Shown here: positions 1-8,051 of the stretch, in pieces
How the letters are laid out: the number at the start of each line of letters is the position of its first letter
Numbering within the stretch: position 1 is the stretch's first letter
Assembly: GCA_017937505.1 (NCBI GenBank)
Contig: JAGBDL010000137.1
Location: 1 to 45,450 of the forward strand
Direction of reading: 5' to 3'
DNA: 45,450 bases
Source of the DNA: Clostridia bacterium
Lineage (GTDB): Bacteria; Bacillota; Clostridia; Christensenellales; Aristaeellaceae
Notes under the pieces: generated by a model
The model's database searches: none
Told to the model about the DNA's origin: nothing
Seen by the model: only the letters and a program-made list of their open reading frames with translations
Position numbers and translations under genes: made by a program

Positions 1-980
1 CCGGAAAAGCATATGCGGCGGCGGCAGTCAAATTGCAGCTCTTTTTCCGCCCGGAGGGCAGCCGCGGCGAGGGCGCGCTCTGCGACGAAGCGCTGCTGCT
101 GTGCGGCTATCCCGTCCGGGACGCGCCCGCCTTTGTCCCGCTGACGGCCGGGGACTGCGCGGGCAGCCCCGAGGCGCTCGCCGCGCGCCTGACCGCGCTG
201 CACATTCCCGCCGTCTCGCTGCCGGTGCTTCTGCCGGACGCGGCGTACCGCGCGCTGTGCCGCGCCGGCATCGCCGCAAGGCAGTTTGTGCCGGCGGACA
301 GCCCGCTGCGGCCGATGCTTGCCCGCTATCCGAACGTCGTTCTCTGTGATGCGCCGCAGGCAAACGAGCCGCTCTCCCCGGAGGCCGCCGCCTGGCAGCT
401 CTGCTCGATGACCGCTTTCCCGCGTGCCGTCGACGGCACGCTCACGCCCAACGAGCTGCTTTTTGAGGCCGCAGGCCGCGCGCTCGATCCCGGCGAGGCG
501 GGCGTGCAGAGCGTGCTGGCCTGGCTGAGCGCGGTCTGTGTCCGCCTGCGTGCCGAGGCCGCGCGCCAGGGCCGCTTCTCAGGCAGCCTGTGCGCGCCCG
601 GCGCGCTTCAAAGCGACGACGTCTGCGACGCGCTGCGCACGGCGTTTGCCCCGCTGCACCTCTCCGCGCTGCCGCTGTATGGCGCATGGTGGACGGGCAC
701 GCGCTTCAGCGCGACGCTTTGCGCGTTCATTCCGCCGGAGGAAACCCGGCCGCTCACCGCGGTCGCTGTGCTGGAAGCTGAAAACGGCGAAACGCTGGCG
801 CAGCTGCGCGTGCCCTGCGCCCGCAGCGGGCACGTCGGCGTTCTGGAAGCCCTGCTGCCGGAGCAGCCCTGTGTGCTGACGCTGACCTGCCGCCTCGTGT
901 GCGAGGGGGAGACGCTGGATGAGCATGCGCTGCCGGTCTATGTCGGTGCGCTGGGGCCGCTGGAGGCGGCGTTTGGCTGA
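1..980 (+). CDS. C-terminal part of a possible glycoside hydrolase family 2-like protein (5' end outside window)
   Basis: The reading frame is open from the first full codon (base 3) to TGA at 978-980, so the gene begins before the window; the TTG at 33 is not needed as a start. About 325 residues are visible. They look like a beta-sandwich-rich C-terminal region: an early stretch (LPDAAYRALCRAGI) resembles the GH2 TIM-barrel pattern in which a deity of 'layer' residues precedes a statement about a person-like 'GI/GL' turn, then AFAPLHLSALPLYGAWW and a late FIPPEE...AVAVLEAENGE resemble the 'AFAPV' and jelly-roll segments of GH2 beta-galactosidase/mannosidase relatives. No catalytic Glu motif can be named in the visible part. 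The family call is a weak inference; it could be another carbohydrate-active or hypothetical protein. A bidirectional terminator follows directly. Confidence 0.4.
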   Translation, partial: GKAYAAAAVKLQLFFRPEGSRGEGALCDEALLLCGYPVRDAPAFVPLTAGDCAGSPEALAARLTALHIPAVSLPVLLPDAAYRALCRAGIAARQFVPADSPLRPMLARYPNVVLCDAPQANEPLSPEAAAWQLCSMTAFPRAVDGTLTPNELLFEAAGRALDPGEAGVQSVLAWLSAVCVRLRAEAARQGRFSGSLCAPGALQSDDVCDALRTAFAPLHLSALPLYGAWWTGTRFSATLCAFIPPEETRPLTAVAVLEAENGETLAQLRVPCARSGHVGVLEALLPEQPCVLTLTCRLVCEGETLDEHALPVYVGALGPLEAAFG

Positions 981-1032
981 TCGCGGGCCGTGCCCGCCGT
1001 ACAGTTTTGAGCGCAATGGCCGAATAAGACAA

Positions 1033-1071
1033 AAAACGATGCGGGAAGGCGCTGTCTGCCCGCATCGTTTT
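1033..1071. terminator. Bidirectional intrinsic terminator
   Basis: AAAACGATGCGGG (1033-1045) pairs perfectly with CCCGCATCGTTTT (1059-1071) around a 13-base loop. The A-run and T-run on the two sides allow it to work on both strands. On the plus strand it ends the gene finishing at 980. Confidence 0.85.
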
Positions 1072-1147
1072 GTTGGTTGATCTCCAAATGCTGCTATATC
1101 AATTTGCCTGATGTACTCCTTCCACCATCCTGCGGATGGTCCCCCTT

Positions 1148-1224
1148 CCCTCAGGAGGGAGGCTTTGCGCGTCGTTCAGGCTCCCTCCTGAGGGAGCTGG
1201 CTGCCGCAGGCAGACTGAGGGAGT
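1148..1224. repeat. GC-rich dyad repeat (REP/MITE-like) between convergent genes
   Basis: CCCTCAGGAGGGAG (1148-1161) and CTCCCTCCTGAGGG (1181-1194) form a perfect 14-bp inverted repeat, followed by a second hairpin CTGCC-gca-GGCAG (1201-1213) and ACTGAGGGAG. CCCTCAG/CTGAGGG words are repeated through the block. Similar 'CTCCCTC...CTGCCTGCGGCAG' intergenic repeats are, from general knowledge, common in gut Clostridia. Only one copy was noticed in this window, so its repeat status rests on the dyad structure and that recollection. Confidence 0.55.
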
Positions 1225-1241
1225 GAAGCGGCGACTTTTGT

Positions 1242-2285
1242 TTACGTCGCCTGCGGCCCGGCCGCCGCGGGGTTGGTGTGCTGCGGCGGGAAGCCGCCCA
1301 GCCAGCCCTCATGGCTGATTCTGCCGGTCTTCATGTCCACGTCGTGCAGCACGCTGCGCAGGTACTCGTCGCAGGCGCGCATGCCGCGCTCGCCGTCCTC
1401 GTCAAGCGGCAGGGTGAGAATCCGCGCAATGCCGTTTTCGCCCAGCACGCACGGCAGGCTCATGGCCACGCCGGAAAGGCCGTATTCTCCGTCCGGAATC
1501 ACGGAGAGCGGCAGCACGGCGTGCGAGTCAAACAGCACGGCGCTGACCACCTGGCAGGCCGCCAGCGCGATGCCGGAGGACGTATAGCCCTTGAGCTCGA
1601 TGATGTCCAGGCCGCTGGCCTTCACCGCGCGGATCAGCTGCTCCCTGTCGATGGGCGTCTTCAGGCCGAACTGGTCGGCAAACCGGTCAAACGGGATGCC
1701 CGCGATGTTGACCGTGTTCCACGGGATGAACGCCGTGCCGCCGTGCTCGCCGAGCACGAAGCCCGTGACGCACTTGGCATCGATGCCCAGCTGGTCGGCG
1801 AGCATCTTGTGAAAGCGCGCGGTATCCAGCAGCGTGCCGGTGGAGAAGATTCGCTCGCGCGGGTAGTCGTACCTTTCCCGGCAGAAGTACGTCAGCACAT
1901 CGACCGGATTGGTCACGTTGATGAGGATGGCGTCGCGGGTATAGCGCGTGATGCCGTCCATGACGGAGGAGATCACCGACAGGTTGGTCTCAAGCAGCGC
2001 CATCCGGTCGCCCGCTTCGCCCGGCCGGATGGACGGCCCGGCGGTGTTGATGATGATCTGCGCGTCCCGGCAGTCCTCGTAGTCGCCCACGCGGATGGCG
2101 CAGCCCGCCGCATAGGCAAACGCGAGCGTGTGCCCGGCGTCCAGCGCCACGCCCAGCGCCTGCTCCCGGTCCAGATTGACGAGCACGATTTCCCTGGCCA
2201 GATTCATGCCCAGAAGGGCGTTGAGCATGGCGCTGCCGACGTGGCCCGCGCCGATGATGACGATTTTTCCCCGCTCTGCTGCCAT
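1242..2285 (-). CDS. ldh: L-lactate dehydrogenase-type NAD-dependent 2-hydroxyacid dehydrogenase
   Basis: Predicted cytoplasmic enzyme interconverting pyruvate (or a related 2-oxoacid) and the L-2-hydroxyacid with NADH. Of 347 residues, the first ~310 follow the LDH/MDH fold: Rossmann motif GAGHVG at 12-17, substrate loop AGPSIRPGEAGDR near 82-94, TNPVDV at 125-130, substrate-binding Arg in LLDTARF (R157) and catalytic His in LGEHGGT (H181). The usual LDH word is GEHGDS; here it is GEHGGT, so substrate range may differ (L-2-hydroxyisocaproate-type enzymes are alternatives). About 30 extra C-terminal residues rich in Pro/Ala run up to the dyad repeat behind the gene and look like a late extension. 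Start ATG at 2285 has GGAGG eight bases upstream. Confidence 0.85.
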   Translation of the reverse strand: MAAERGKIVIIGAGHVGSAMLNALLGMNLAREIVLVNLDREQALGVALDAGHTLAFAYAAGCAIRVGDYEDCRDAQIIINTAGPSIRPGEAGDRMALLETNLSVISSVMDGITRYTRDAILINVTNPVDVLTYFCRERYDYPRERIFSTGTLLDTARFHKMLADQLGIDAKCVTGFVLGEHGGTAFIPWNTVNIAGIPFDRFADQFGLKTPIDREQLIRAVKASGLDIIELKGYTSSGIALAACQVVSAVLFDSHAVLPLSVIPDGEYGLSGVAMSLPCVLGENGIARILTLPLDEDGERGMRACDEYLRSVLHDVDMKTGRISHEGWLGGFPPQHTNPAAAGPQAT

Positions 2286-2362
2286 ACAGAAACCTCCGAT
2301 TCGTTTTGCAGCTTAGAATGTGCAGCATGGGAGGAAGAATTCTTTTTCAGTACATAAAAAGA

Positions 2363-2391
2363 TTGGAAAAATCTTCAATTCGGGGTATACT
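2363..2391 (+). promoter_or_regulatory. Sigma-A-type promoter for the acyltransferase gene
   Basis: TTGGAA (2363-2368) and TATACT (2386-2391) are separated by exactly 17 bases. The predicted transcript would begin near 2398, which makes the ATG at 2400 essentially leaderless and supports the ATG at 2433 as the true start. The -35 lies inside a small perfect dyad AAGATT-ggaaa-AATCTT (2360-2376). Confidence 0.7.
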
Positions 2392-2432
2392 ATCCGGGAA
2401 TGAGAAAGACGCAAGGCGAGAGGAACAGCGAG

Positions 2433-3506
2433 ATGAACGAAAGACAGCGATATGTTTATATGGATGTGCTCAGGGCGATCGCCTGCCTGTGCGTGATATA
2501 TAATCATGTTCGTGAATTTGGTTTTTTTATGTTTGCCACGCGGGAAGTTGGCAGCCCGCAGTACTATATAGAGCTATTTGCATCGATTTTATGCAAATTC
2601 GCAGTACCGGTATTTTTGGCGTTGTCCGGCGCGCTGATGCTCGGCCGCGAGGTTTCATTGAGAAAGCTCTGGCTTGAGCGAATACCGCGCATTGCGCTGG
2701 TGCTGGCAGTATATTCAGGATTGTATTATGGCATGGAGGTGAGCGCCGGAACAGCGCAGCCAGGTTTCAAGACGTTTGTTTTCGGTCTGTATGAAAAGGG
2801 CTGGGGCTATTCGTTGTGGTATCTGTATGCATATCTGGCATTTTTGGTTGTGCTGCCGGTGCTTGCACCCATGGCGCAGGCGCTCGATCATCGGACATTT
2901 GTCTATCTGTTTGCAGTTTCGCTGGTCTACCGCTGTCTGATTCCCGGATTTGAGGCGCTTTACTGGGCAGGCGCCCATCATCTGAATTCTGATTTTAATC
3001 TGGCATTTCTCACTTGTGATATCGTTCTTTATCCGCTGATGGGCTATTTCCTGCATAGCAGGGTGAGCAGGCGTGCTTTGCGCAGAGCATTTCCCGCGCT
3101 TTGCATCGCGTCCGTCCTGCTGACCGCAGTATCCTGCTATATGACCTGCCGGGATTATTACAGCACCTGGGTTGCCTATACGCAGACCTATCATAACCTC
3201 TTCGCGCCGGTCCTTTGCGCTGCAGTGTTCTCCGGTGCAAGGCTGCTCTTTGAAAATGTCGATGCTCAAAGCAGACTGGGACATGTTTTTTCTGAGATTG
3301 GGAAATGCACGTTTGGGATTTATTTAATTCATCCGCTGGTCGTTGATAACCTCAGAGGGCTTGACGGCCTGTTTGCATGGATGAACGGAACAGGCGTCCT
3401 GCCGCTGATCGGAAGCCTGCTTTACTGTTTGATCATCATGATTCTCTGCCTGATTCCGGTGTATTTTTTGCGCAGAATTCCCGTCATACGAAGACTGATT
3501 TCCTGA
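2433..3506 (+). CDS. Acyltransferase 3 family integral membrane protein
   Basis: Member of the acyltransferase 3 (Acyl_transf_3, OafA/WecH-like) family, which moves acetyl or other acyl groups onto cell-surface glycans or other acceptors at the membrane. The 357-residue protein opens with the family-typical YMDVLRAIACLCVIYNHV, in which the Arg and the His of the first helix are the hallmark residues, followed by about ten hydrophobic segments up to the C-terminus and a basic tail. I chose ATG 2433 because AGAGGA lies before it and the promoter places the transcript start at about 2398. The gene is moderately more AT-rich than its neighbours. The acceptor substrate cannot be deduced; it has its own promoter and no glycan genes beside it. 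Confidence 0.85.
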   Translation: MNERQRYVYMDVLRAIACLCVIYNHVREFGFFMFATREVGSPQYYIELFASILCKFAVPVFLALSGALMLGREVSLRKLWLERIPRIALVLAVYSGLYYGMEVSAGTAQPGFKTFVFGLYEKGWGYSLWYLYAYLAFLVVLPVLAPMAQALDHRTFVYLFAVSLVYRCLIPGFEALYWAGAHHLNSDFNLAFLTCDIVLYPLMGYFLHSRVSRRALRRAFPALCIASVLLTAVSCYMTCRDYYSTWVAYTQTYHNLFAPVLCAAVFSGARLLFENVDAQSRLGHVFSEIGKCTFGIYLIHPLVVDNLRGLDGLFAWMNGTGVLPLIGSLLYCLIIMILCLIPVYFLRRIPVIRRLIS

Positions 3507-3526
3507 GCAGCAAGCGAAACTTATTC

Positions 3527-3555
3527 TTGCAAAGCCGAAACATGTACGGTATACT
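3527..3555 (+). promoter_or_regulatory. Sigma-A-type promoter for asnA
   Basis: TTGCAA (3527-3532), 17-base spacer, TATACT (3550-3555). The asnA ribosome binding site AAGGAGC follows at about 3588 and the ATG at 3604. Confidence 0.7.
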
Positions 3556-3603
3556 TTGGGAAAAATCGGATTACAAGGCTACACAGACAAGGAGCAGTAA
3601 CTT

Positions 3604-4617
3604 ATGGGTTCTTCTTTCATTCCGCAGGGCTATCAGCCGCACCTGTCCCTGTACCAGACGCAGCGCGCCATCAGCCTGATCAAGCGCGTCTTTCAGGATT
3701 CCCTGGCGCACGCGCTGCACCTGGAGCGCGTGTCCGCGCCGCTGTTCGTGGAGCCGGGCTCCGGCCTGAACGACAACCTCAACGGCGTGGAGCGTCCGGT
3801 TTCCTTCGATATTCCGTTTGCGGGGGCGGACGCGGAGGTCGTGCACTCGCTGGCCAAGTGGAAGCGCATGGCGCTGTACCGCTACGAGATCGAGCCGGGC
3901 ATGGGCATCTACACCGACATGAACGCCATCCGCCGCGACGAGAGCCTGGACAACCTGCACTCCATCTACGTCGATCAGTGGGACTGGGAGAAGGTCATCA
4001 CCGAGGAATCGCGCACCTGCTACACGCTGCATGAGTGCGTCCGCAATATTGTGGGCAGCATCTGCGACACGCAGCTGACCGTGCGCGGCATGTATCCCCA
4101 GCTGTGCGAAACGCCGCTGCTTTGCCGCAATGTGACCTTCATCACCGCGCAGGAGCTTGAATACCTCTATCCGGACAAGACGCCCAAGGAGCGCGAGAAC
4201 ATCTTCACCGAGAAGCACGGCACGGTGTTCATCCAGGGCATCGGCGGGAAGATGGAAAGCGGCGAGCGCCATGACGGCCGCGCCCCGGACTACGACGACT
4301 GGGCGCTCAACGGCGACCTGCTGTTCTGGCATCCGGTGCTCTCCTGCGCGATGGAGATTTCCTCGATGGGCATCCGCGTCAGCCCCGAGAGCCTTGACCG
4401 CCAGCTGACGCTTGCAGGCTGCGACGACCGCCGGAGCCTGCCGTTCCACAGGATGCTGCTGGCGGGCGAGCTGCCGCTGACCATGGGCGGCGGCATCGGC
4501 CAGAGCCGCCTGTGCATGCTGCTGCTGGGCAAGGCGCACATCGGCGAGGTGCAGTCCTCCATCTGGGACGAGGCGACGCACCGCGCGTTTGAGGAAGCCG
4601 GCATCACGCTGCTGTAA
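3604..4617 (+). CDS. asnA: Aspartate--ammonia ligase (asparagine synthetase A)
   Basis: Cytoplasmic enzyme making asparagine from aspartate, ammonia and ATP; structurally related to class II aspartyl-tRNA synthetases. The 337 residues match the usual AsnA length (about 330). Recognisable blocks are the N-terminal QTQRAISLIKRVFQDSL, VSAPLFVEPGSGLNDNLNG, the AsnA-specific HSLAKWKRMAL, GMGIYTDMNAIRRDE, SIYVDQWDWEK and the C-terminal class II motif 3-like LTMGGGIGQSRLCMLLL. ATG 3604 is preceded by AAGGAGC at good spacing. Single-gene unit: own promoter upstream and an intrinsic terminator just after the stop. Ammonia-dependent AsnA is expected in an anaerobe living with ample ammonium. Confidence 0.95.
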   Translation: MGSSFIPQGYQPHLSLYQTQRAISLIKRVFQDSLAHALHLERVSAPLFVEPGSGLNDNLNGVERPVSFDIPFAGADAEVVHSLAKWKRMALYRYEIEPGMGIYTDMNAIRRDESLDNLHSIYVDQWDWEKVITEESRTCYTLHECVRNIVGSICDTQLTVRGMYPQLCETPLLCRNVTFITAQELEYLYPDKTPKERENIFTEKHGTVFIQGIGGKMESGERHDGRAPDYDDWALNGDLLFWHPVLSCAMEISSMGIRVSPESLDRQLTLAGCDDRRSLPFHRMLLAGELPLTMGGGIGQSRLCMLLLGKAHIGEVQSSIWDEATHRAFEEAGITLL

Positions 4618-4624
4618 ATCGAAG

Positions 4625-4646
4625 CCTTCTCTTAGGAGAAGGTTTT
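4625..4646 (+). terminator. Intrinsic terminator of asnA
   Basis: CCTTCTC (4625-4631) pairs with GAGAAGG (4636-4642) over a four-base loop and is followed by TTTTGTTA. The T-tract is also the first part of the 102-bp repeat starting at 4643. Confidence 0.85.
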
Positions 4647-4744
4647 GTTATGTAAATCTTTCCGTGCAGTGCCGTTCTCGGGCATAGAGCTTCATGATTT
4701 ACGAAACTTTGTCGGTGATGCCGCCGGCAGCATGCCGGTTTTGA
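4643..4744 (+). repeat. 102-bp structured intergenic repeat, copy 1
   Basis: Matches the reverse complement of 37361-37462 over 102 bases with only three differences by eye. It begins in the T-tract of the asnA terminator. Internal dyads: GTAAATC (4651-4657) with a later GATTTAC, an inner GTGCC...GGGCAT hairpin, and CCGGCA-gca-TGCCGG followed by TTTTGA at the end, which itself looks like a terminator. No coding potential is evident. It may be a mobile repeat or a conserved structured RNA. Confidence 0.75.
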
Positions 4745-4805
4745 ATGCAAGAAACAAGTCCTCTGCATCGTCAGATAGGAAGAATATGGTAACGGAGGGA
4801 TTCGC

Positions 4806-6266
4806 ATGAAGAAAGGACTGATGGCAGGGCTGCTGGCGCTGCTGTGTGCGCTGTGCGCGGCGGGGCTGTGCGAGGAGGCGGACGCCGTGTTCCGCGCGGC
4901 GCACCCGGGCTGCGCGATCGCGGCACAGGACGCGTGGGGCGACACCGCCGCGGCGGTGATGGAGGGCGACGGGCGCAGAGTGCTGCTCGTGGCGGAAAAG
5001 CAGGACGGCACGTGGCGGATCGTGATCGACAACGCGCACGCGCTTGACCCGGACGGCCCCTGCCCCACGCTGTTTCTGGACAGCGACATCGCGCTGTACT
5101 GGACGGATCAGGAGGACGGAAAGACGTTCTCCTGCTTCCGCAAGGATGGCGTCTGGGGCGACGTCGCGCTCACCCACCGCGTCGGTCTTCTGGAAACGCT
5201 GTATCACTACGACGGATGGAACCTGTGCGTGCAGCGGGTCTGGTGCGACGAAAACGACAACGTGACGGCCAGCCTGGAGGACATGGCGTTCCCCGGCCGC
5301 TGGATGAAGGAGCTGATCACGCTGGCGGGCTTTGACCTTGCCAAGCTGCCGCACGGATACGCGGGCTCAGAGAGCTGGCCCGGGGAATACGCGCTCACCC
5401 AGGGGGCCAGGGAGCTGTTTCCGGACTGCGCGTACCTGGACGGCCAGGCCGATTCCGATGGGCTGCGCTTTCTGCTGCGCAGGCCGGACGGCGAGACGGT
5501 CTTTGCCGGCGTGACGCAGGACGACACGGGCCTTTTCCGAACGGCCGAGAGCACGCCGCTGCCGCGGGACGCGCAGGTGTACCTGGGGGACGAAAACTTC
5601 ACCTCCGCGCTGGTGATCGAGCGGGAGGGAAGCCCCCGCGCGTCGCTGGTGCTCAAGCCGCACGCGGACGGCTCGTGGGGCCTGCGCCAGTGTCCGCACT
5701 TCCTGGGCACGCAGCTGGGCCAGAACTGGATGCGGCAGGAGGAGGGGCGGCGCCTCTTCGGCGCACACCCGTGGAACGACGTCACGGCGATCGACTGGAC
5801 ATCCGTGCCCACGGACGAGAGCCGGCTGCGCGCGGCCTTCAGCACGGACGGCTGGGCCACGCCCAACAACCCGAATCCCGAAGACCGGCTGCACCTGCGC
5901 ACGGAAGGCAATCGCGGCGCCGCGTCGCTGGGCAAGTACTACAACGGCACGCCAGTGCAGGTGATTACGCGCGGCGACGAATGGACGAAGGTGGACGTCT
6001 GCGGCGTGCAGGGCTACATGATGACCAGGTATCTGGCATTCGGGGAGGACATGGCGTCCGTCGCCGCGGCCGCGCCCGCCATGCAGCTCAGGGACGCACA
6101 GACCCGGCTGTACGCTTCGCCGCAGGAGGACGCTTCCTATGAGATCGTCACCCATGACCCGCTGGTGATCGGCATTCTGGGCGAGACGTGGTATCACGTC
6201 TGGTACCCGGATACGGAGCTGAGCGGCTGGATGAAGCAGGACGCGCTCTGGCCGGGCAACGGCTGA
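4806..6266 (+). CDS. Secreted protein with two C-terminal SH3-like domains
   Basis: An N-terminal signal peptide is clear: MKKG then a Leu/Ala-rich core and a likely cleavage after LCE or nearby (residues ~1-22). The middle ~340 residues are a novel extracellular region with repeating beta-strand patterns and no family I can name. The C-terminal part carries two bacterial SH3-like modules, one from about LHLRTEGNRGAASLGKYY (near residue 363) to YMMTRYLAF and another from about TRLYASPQ to GWMKQDALW. Such modules usually bind peptidoglycan or cell-surface ligands. 486 residues; ATG 4806 has GGAGGG six bases upstream. No clear promoter was seen between the 102-bp repeat and the gene. Function unknown; probably cell-wall associated. 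Confidence 0.7.
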   Translation: MKKGLMAGLLALLCALCAAGLCEEADAVFRAAHPGCAIAAQDAWGDTAAAVMEGDGRRVLLVAEKQDGTWRIVIDNAHALDPDGPCPTLFLDSDIALYWTDQEDGKTFSCFRKDGVWGDVALTHRVGLLETLYHYDGWNLCVQRVWCDENDNVTASLEDMAFPGRWMKELITLAGFDLAKLPHGYAGSESWPGEYALTQGARELFPDCAYLDGQADSDGLRFLLRRPDGETVFAGVTQDDTGLFRTAESTPLPRDAQVYLGDENFTSALVIEREGSPRASLVLKPHADGSWGLRQCPHFLGTQLGQNWMRQEEGRRLFGAHPWNDVTAIDWTSVPTDESRLRAAFSTDGWATPNNPNPEDRLHLRTEGNRGAASLGKYYNGTPVQVITRGDEWTKVDVCGVQGYMMTRYLAFGEDMASVAAAAPAMQLRDAQTRLYASPQEDASYEIVTHDPLVIGILGETWYHVWYPDTELSGWMKQDALWPGNG

Positions 6267-6303
6267 ACATTCGGGGGAATTGAAAAAGTCAATCGCGCAG
6301 AGA

Positions 6304-6332
6304 TGGACACGACGGATGTTATTCGATACAAT
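6304..6332 (+). promoter_or_regulatory. Sigma-A-type promoter for the cardiolipin synthase gene
   Basis: TGGACA (6304-6309), 17-base spacer, TACAAT (6327-6332). A transcript from here would start near 6339, so the upstream in-frame TTG at 6280 is excluded and ATG 6370 is supported. Confidence 0.65.
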
Positions 6333-6369
6333 AGAGGGAAAACGGGGAAAACGTATCGAGGAAGAAATC

Positions 6370-7953
6370 ATGGAAGAAAAGAATAATCGGGAGAGTCAGG
6401 GCCTGACGCTGCTGAAGAAGGGCCAGAAGGGGCTGTTCACCGTCATCTTCAGCTGTTTGGGCATCATCGTGCTGCTGTTTCTTTTGCAGCTGTTTCTGCT
6501 GTTTGCGGTCGTCAGGTGGTTCACACAGTTTTTGCCGCATGTGTTTGCCTTCTCGGTGCTGATGGACGCGGTGATGGTGCCGGTGCTGCTGGCCAGCCGC
6601 CTCGACCCCACGGCGCAGATCACCTGGCTGATGGTCATCCTGGTGATGCCCGTGTTCGGCGCGCTGCTGTACCTGTACACGCGCAGCGATGTCGGCCACC
6701 GGGCCATGCGCCAGCTCGTGCGTCAGGCCACAGAACAGAACCGGCGCAGGATCAAGCAGGATCCCGCGGTGATGCAGCGTCTGGAAACGGAAAACGCCCA
6801 TGCCGCGGCGCTGGTGCGCTACATGCGCCGCAGCGGCTGCCATCCCGCGTACGACCGCACGGACGTGACCTACTTCCCGCTGGGCGAGGACAAGTGGGCG
6901 CGGATGCTTCCGGAGCTGGAGAAGGCGGAAAAGTTCATCTTCCTGGAATACTTCATCATCGACGAGGGGCTGATGTGGGGCCGGGTGCTCGAGATTCTGG
7001 CGCGCAAGGCGAAGGAGGGCGTGGAGGTGCGCCTGCTCTACGATGGCACGAACGAGTTTTCCACCCTGCCGCACGATTATCCCGAGCGGCTGCGCAAGCT
7101 GGGCATCCAGTGCAGGATGTTCGCGCCGCTCACGCCGTTCCTCTCCACGCACTACAACTACCGCGACCACCGCAAGATTCTGGTGATCGACGGCCACACG
7201 GCCTTCAACGGCGGCGTCAACCTGGCGGACGAGTACATCAACCGCAAGGAAAAGTACGGCCACTGGAAGGACACCGCCGTCATGCTCAAGGGCGAGGCGG
7301 TCAAGAGCTTCACGCTCATGTTCCTGCAGATGTGGCACCTGCAGGACAAGGAGGCGGAGTACGACCGGTATCTCTCCGCGCCGACGTTTGCGCCGGAGCG
7401 CGCCAACGGCTTCGTCATCCCCTACGGCGACTGCCCGGTGGACGAGGACAAGCTCGGCGAGCGCGTATACCTGGACATCCTCAACCACGCCCGGCACTAT
7501 GTGCACATCATGACGCCGTACCTGATCCTGGACAGCGAAATGGAAAACGCGCTCATCTATGCGGCGGAGCGCGGCGTGGACGTGCGCATCATCATGCCGG
7601 GCATCCCCGACAAGGAGATGGCCTACGCGCTGGCCAAGACGTACTATCCCGCGCTGATGGCCGCGGGCGTACGCATCTACGAGTACACGCCGGGCTTCGT
7701 GCACGCCAAGGTCTTCACCTGCGACGACGATACGGCGGTGGTGGGCACGATCAACCTGGATTACCGCAGCCTGTACCACCACTTTGAATGCGCCACCTAT
7801 CTGTATAAAACCGACTGCATTGCGGAGATTGAGGCGGATTTCCAGCAGACGCTTGCGCGCTGCGAGCGCGTGACGACCGAGAAGCTCAAAAAGGAGCCGC
7901 TCAAGCGCAAAATCCTGGGGCCGACGCTCAAGGTGATCGCACCGCTGCTGTAA
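6370..7953 (+). CDS. cls: Cardiolipin synthase (phospholipase D family)
   Basis: Membrane enzyme condensing two phosphatidylglycerol molecules to cardiolipin. The 527 residues show two N-terminal transmembrane helices (the first around GLFTVIFSCLGIIVLLFLL), a cytoplasmic linker, and two PLD catalytic HKD motifs: HRKILVIDG in the first half and HAKVFTCDDDTAVVGT near the C-terminus. FNGGVNLADEY and GTINLDYRSL follow the two motifs as in other Cls proteins. ATG 6370 has GAGGAAG in front; the longer in-frame TTG start at 6280 lies upstream of the promoter. The protein is of usual Cls length (about 480-530). Confidence 0.93.
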   Translation: MEEKNNRESQGLTLLKKGQKGLFTVIFSCLGIIVLLFLLQLFLLFAVVRWFTQFLPHVFAFSVLMDAVMVPVLLASRLDPTAQITWLMVILVMPVFGALLYLYTRSDVGHRAMRQLVRQATEQNRRRIKQDPAVMQRLETENAHAAALVRYMRRSGCHPAYDRTDVTYFPLGEDKWARMLPELEKAEKFIFLEYFIIDEGLMWGRVLEILARKAKEGVEVRLLYDGTNEFSTLPHDYPERLRKLGIQCRMFAPLTPFLSTHYNYRDHRKILVIDGHTAFNGGVNLADEYINRKEKYGHWKDTAVMLKGEAVKSFTLMFLQMWHLQDKEAEYDRYLSAPTFAPERANGFVIPYGDCPVDEDKLGERVYLDILNHARHYVHIMTPYLILDSEMENALIYAAERGVDVRIIMPGIPDKEMAYALAKTYYPALMAAGVRIYEYTPGFVHAKVFTCDDDTAVVGTINLDYRSLYHHFECATYLYKTDCIAEIEADFQQTLARCERVTTEKLKKEPLKRKILGPTLKVIAPLL

Positions 7954-8051
7954 ATCAAGCGCCATCATGCCGACACGCTGCAGCGCGCCGGCCCTGACGT
8001 TTAGGCCAGGCAGGCGTACCCTGAGCTTTACACTGAGGAGGAAAACCAGCC

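Noticed and set aside
6319..7968. Minus-strand open frame of ~550 codons opposite cardiolipin synthase
   Set aside because: Antisense shadow; cardiolipin synthase with intact HKD motifs is clear on the plus strand.
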